Assembly (NCBI GenBank): GCA_025054795.1
Contig: JANWZU010000137.1
Span: 1-7,150 of the forward strand
DNA length: 7,150 nucleotides
Direction of reading: 5' to 3'
Source of the DNA: Candidatus Caldarchaeum sp.
Lineage (GTDB): Archaea > Thermoproteota > Nitrososphaeria_A > Caldarchaeales > Caldarchaeaceae
The notes beneath the pieces are model-generated. The model saw only the letters and a program-made list of their open reading frames with translations. It searched no databases and was not told where the DNA came from. Each line of letters opens with the position of its first letter. The first letter of the stretch is position 1. Shown piece by piece: positions 5,144 through 7,150 of this stretch. Position numbers and translations under genes: made by a program.

Positions 5144-7045
5144 ATGGAGCAGATGCTGAACTCGGCCGAGTTAGGGATCGTCGTCAAGGAGCTGAGGCCC
5201 ATGGTCGAGGGCGCATTCATTAAAAACATATATCAAGCTGAAGGAAAAACACTCATACTCAAACTTTTCAAGCCCGGCTTTCAGACATTCGAGCTGCTGT
5301 TGGTTCCGGGTTCCCTAATCACGTACACAACTAATCCACTCCCAAAACCTTCTGAGCCTTCACCAAACATTCTGCAGCTAAGGCGTTTGATAGAGGGTGC
5401 TAAAGTGAAAACCATTAGTCAGCGAGGCTTTGAGAGGATAGTCGACATAGTTCTAGAGAACGTAGGCCTCCGCCTAGTCGTCGAGTTGCTTCCTCCGGGC
5501 CTCGTCTTACTTCTCAGAGACAACAAGGTGGAGTGGGTTTCGGAAGCCTTTGCGTCGGCTGAAAGAACTGTTAGAAAAGGGGTTGTATACACTCCTCCAC
5601 CTGAAAGGTTCTCCATCACTCCTTCGATGGAGCCGTCGCAGTTTCTCGACAAGCTCAACCCGGGTTCGCCTATAGTAGCCTCGCTCTCCAGAGACCTCGG
5701 ACTCGGGGGAAAGTACGCCGAGGAGACGCTGGCCCGTGCTGGTGTGGAGAAAAAAGCAAAAACATCAAGCTTGACAGAGGATCAGAAACAGAGAATCTCA
5801 GCTGCCTTAAAGAGTATTTTTGAAGGGATGTTGAATCCGAAACCAAGGCTGTACCTCAGAGGGGTAGACGGAGTTCCAAGTCCTGTGGAACTGATCTCAC
5901 TCGAGGGAATTGATTTCGTTGAAAAAACGAGTTTCTGCGACGCTGTCTTGGATGCCTACCTGCTTGAAGTTGAGAAGAAGAAGGCGGAGGAGAAAAAGAA
6001 AAACATACAGCAGGAGATACAGTCTCTTGAGAAAGAAAGAAGCGACAAGCTTTTCGTCGCTGAAAAGCTGAGAAGAAGAATAGAGGATTTGGAGAGCATA
6101 ACTACCAAGGTCGCCCAAAGCATCTACATCTTTCAAGACTTCTGGGAAAACCCGCATCAAAAAACCGAGACCGTCGCCTCAGCCATAGGCTGCGAAGCCG
6201 AGCTACAGAACGACAGCCTCCACCTACGGTTTGGAGAGTCGAAGATTGTGTTCAAACGTGGTTCATCCATGCACAGAGAACTGGGAAAGCTCTACGATGA
6301 GCTCAAAACCCTGAAAAAGTCCTTTGACAAGCTCGTCTCCGAAGCTGAAACAATCGGAATGAGGATACAGAGGCTCGCCGCCGAGAGAGACTCCGTCGAG
6401 GTTAGAAAACCTCCGTCCAAGCCTGCCGTCATGAAGGCTGTTAAGCGACCTTTCAGAGAGTTCGTCACCTCTGGAGGGTTTAGAGTTATGTCGGGCAAGG
6501 ACAGCCGGTCTAACGTAAAGCTTTTGAAACAGCATCTATCCAGCGACGACATCGTGCTGCACGCCGAACTGCCCGGCTCTCCTGCGACGGTGTTGAAGCA
6601 GGGGAACAAAGCCGCTGAGGCAGACGTCGAGGAAGCCGCTCAGTTCACTGCCTGCTACAGCAGGGCTTGGAGGGAGATGTTTTCAACGGCCTCCGTCTAC
6701 TGTGTTTCGGCTGATCAGGTTTCCTTCACACCTCCTTCAGGCGAGTTTCTTCCAAAGGGCTCTTTCATGGTCTACGGGAGGAAGAAGTTTGTGTCAACCG
6801 AGCTCCGTCTGGCTGTCGTCAAAAACGAAGGGGCTTTAACCGTAGTCCCATACCTGACTGCTGAGAGAAGCGGCGGAGCGCTGGCTGAGCTCAGGCCCGG
6901 TAAAACCAGAGCGGAGGAGGCCGCATTTAAGGTTTTCAACCTTTTGAACACCACCCCCTCAAGGGAACAGGTAGAGTCGTTGGCGTCGCAGATAACTTAT
7001 GGGCGTTGCTCCGTCTACGCTATGAACAAGCTTATTAATCGTTAG
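5144..7045 (+). CDS. rqcH: RqcH/NEMF-family (NFACT) ribosome quality-control protein
   Basis: A 633-aa protein with the full NFACT architecture. NFACT-N is at about 1-180 (EGAFIKNIYQ at 22-31, QRGFERIV at 93-100). A helix-hairpin-helix follows (about 180-202, RDLGLGGKYAEETLARAGVE). The middle domain has coiled coils (about 272-320 and 378-418, Lys/Glu-rich). NFACT-R is at about 436-555 (FREFVTSGGFRVMSGKD, then VLHAELPGSPATVLKQG, YCVSADQVSFTPPSGEFLPK and GSFMVYGRKKF). Homologues bind peptidyl-tRNA-blocked large subunits and recruit tRNA to add C-terminal tails to the stalled nascent chain (Ala in bacterial RqcH, Ala/Thr in yeast Rqc2), marking it for degradation. Here Glu replaces the usual Asp at positions 9 and 97, while R98 is kept. 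The length is typical for archaea. ATG at 5144 lies at leaderless distance from TTTTAA. It is divergent from the small membrane protein and followed by a CBS-domain gene after 25 bp. Confidence 0.94.
   Translation: MEQMLNSAELGIVVKELRPMVEGAFIKNIYQAEGKTLILKLFKPGFQTFELLLVPGSLITYTTNPLPKPSEPSPNILQLRRLIEGAKVKTISQRGFERIVDIVLENVGLRLVVELLPPGLVLLLRDNKVEWVSEAFASAERTVRKGVVYTPPPERFSITPSMEPSQFLDKLNPGSPIVASLSRDLGLGGKYAEETLARAGVEKKAKTSSLTEDQKQRISAALKSIFEGMLNPKPRLYLRGVDGVPSPVELISLEGIDFVEKTSFCDAVLDAYLLEVEKKKAEEKKKNIQQEIQSLEKERSDKLFVAEKLRRRIEDLESITTKVAQSIYIFQDFWENPHQKTETVASAIGCEAELQNDSLHLRFGESKIVFKRGSSMHRELGKLYDELKTLKKSFDKLVSEAETIGMRIQRLAAERDSVEVRKPPSKPAVMKAVKRPFREFVTSGGFRVMSGKDSRSNVKLLKQHLSSDDIVLHAELPGSPATVLKQGNKAAEADVEEAAQFTACYSRAWREMFSTASVYCVSADQVSFTPPSGEFLPKGSFMVYGRKKFVSTELRLAVVKNEGALTVVPYLTAERSGGALAELRPGKTRAEEAAFKVFNLLNTTPSREQVESLASQITYGRCSVYAMNKLINR
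7032..7038 (+). promoter_or_regulatory. Possible TATA box for the CBS-domain gene
   Basis: TTATTAA lies within the last codons of rqcH, about 36 bp upstream of the ATG at 7071. It would give a short leader carrying the GGGGAG at 7062-7067. Alternatively the gene is co-transcribed with rqcH. This is weak because the bases also encode Leu-Ile-Asn. Confidence 0.3.
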
Positions 7046-7070
7046 AACAGATTATTGGTTTGGGGAGAAG

Positions 7071-7150
7071 ATGGTCAAACCAACGGCCCTCTTCGAAGAG
7101 GTTCGGGTGAGGGATGTGATGTCGAGCCCCGTCGTCGAGGCCGCCGAATC
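7071..7150 (+). CDS. CBS-domain protein, N-terminal part (cut by window edge)
   Basis: Only 26 codons are visible. EVRVRDVMSSPVVEAAE is the classic opening of a CBS domain ('VxDVMtxxvvtv'), preceded by a nine-residue leader (MVKPTALFE). CBS domains occur in pairs and bind adenine nucleotides as regulatory modules, either alone or attached to enzymes, transporters or DNA-binding domains; what follows is outside the window. ATG at 7071 is preceded by GGGGAG (7062-7067), three bases away, one of the better Shine-Dalgarno-like signals here though rather close. It lies 25 bp after the rqcH stop on the same strand, so it may be co-transcribed. Confidence 0.78.
   Translation, partial: MVKPTALFEEVRVRDVMSSPVVEAAE

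Noticed and set aside
6263..6609. Overlapping minus-strand open frames inside rqcH
   Set aside because: They lie across the coiled-coil and NFACT-R coding region, which is convincingly coding on the plus strand.
1..7150. tRNA/rRNA genes, CRISPR arrays, insertion sequences, integrase or defence genes
   Set aside because: No cloverleaf-like segments, regularly spaced repeats, terminal inverted repeats or transposase/nuclease motifs were seen on either strand; all of the window is accounted for by housekeeping-type genes and short promoter gaps.

Overview
The window is a compact, almost fully coding stretch of archaeal chromosome. Archaeal markers are a RadA recombinase, an archaeal-type cofactor-independent phosphoglycerate mutase (ApgM), a Trm5/Tyw2-family tRNA wyosine enzyme, a eukaryote-like S25e ribosomal protein and an NFACT (RqcH/NEMF) ribosome-rescue protein. 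Promoters have TATA-like boxes about 25-37 nt upstream of start codons, with few well-placed Shine-Dalgarno sites. S25e and the RadA motif YIDSENTFRPERI suggest the TACK side of the archaea (Nitrososphaeria/Aigarchaeota-like). That placement is an inference from recalled family patterns; no phylogeny was run.

Layout from left to right. 1-236 (-): N-terminus of an acyl-CoA synthetase, cut by the window edge. 289-648 (+): unrecognised 119-aa protein. 604-1404 (-): Taw2-like wyosine enzyme. 1451-1849 (+): S25e. 1806-2180 (-): cyclophilin-like protein, start-stop coupled to apgM at 2177-3406 (-). 3477-4445 (+): radA, start-stop coupled to a 120-aa helical protein at 4442-4804 (+). 4788-5057 (-): 89-aa membrane protein with three helices. 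5144-7045 (+): RqcH/NEMF. 7071-7150 (+): start of a CBS-domain protein. No RNA gene, CRISPR array, insertion sequence or other mobile element was seen. No gene-free stretch exceeds 300 bases.

Orientation flips after every one or two genes. All three convergent junctions overlap at their 3' ends (45, 44 and 17 bp). All four divergent junctions are short (46-86 bp). Two divergent gaps appear to hold one near-palindromic TATA box serving both directions.

The genes cover housekeeping work: tRNA-Phe modification, ribosome structure, glycolysis/gluconeogenesis, homologous recombination and ribosome-associated quality control. No defence or mobile system is evident. The points most worth following are the RadA-coupled helical protein, the RqcH with Glu at both positions where I expect the key acidic residues to be Asp, the RadA with a WxxA polymerisation motif, the small EMC6-like membrane protein, and the promoter and terminator architecture.
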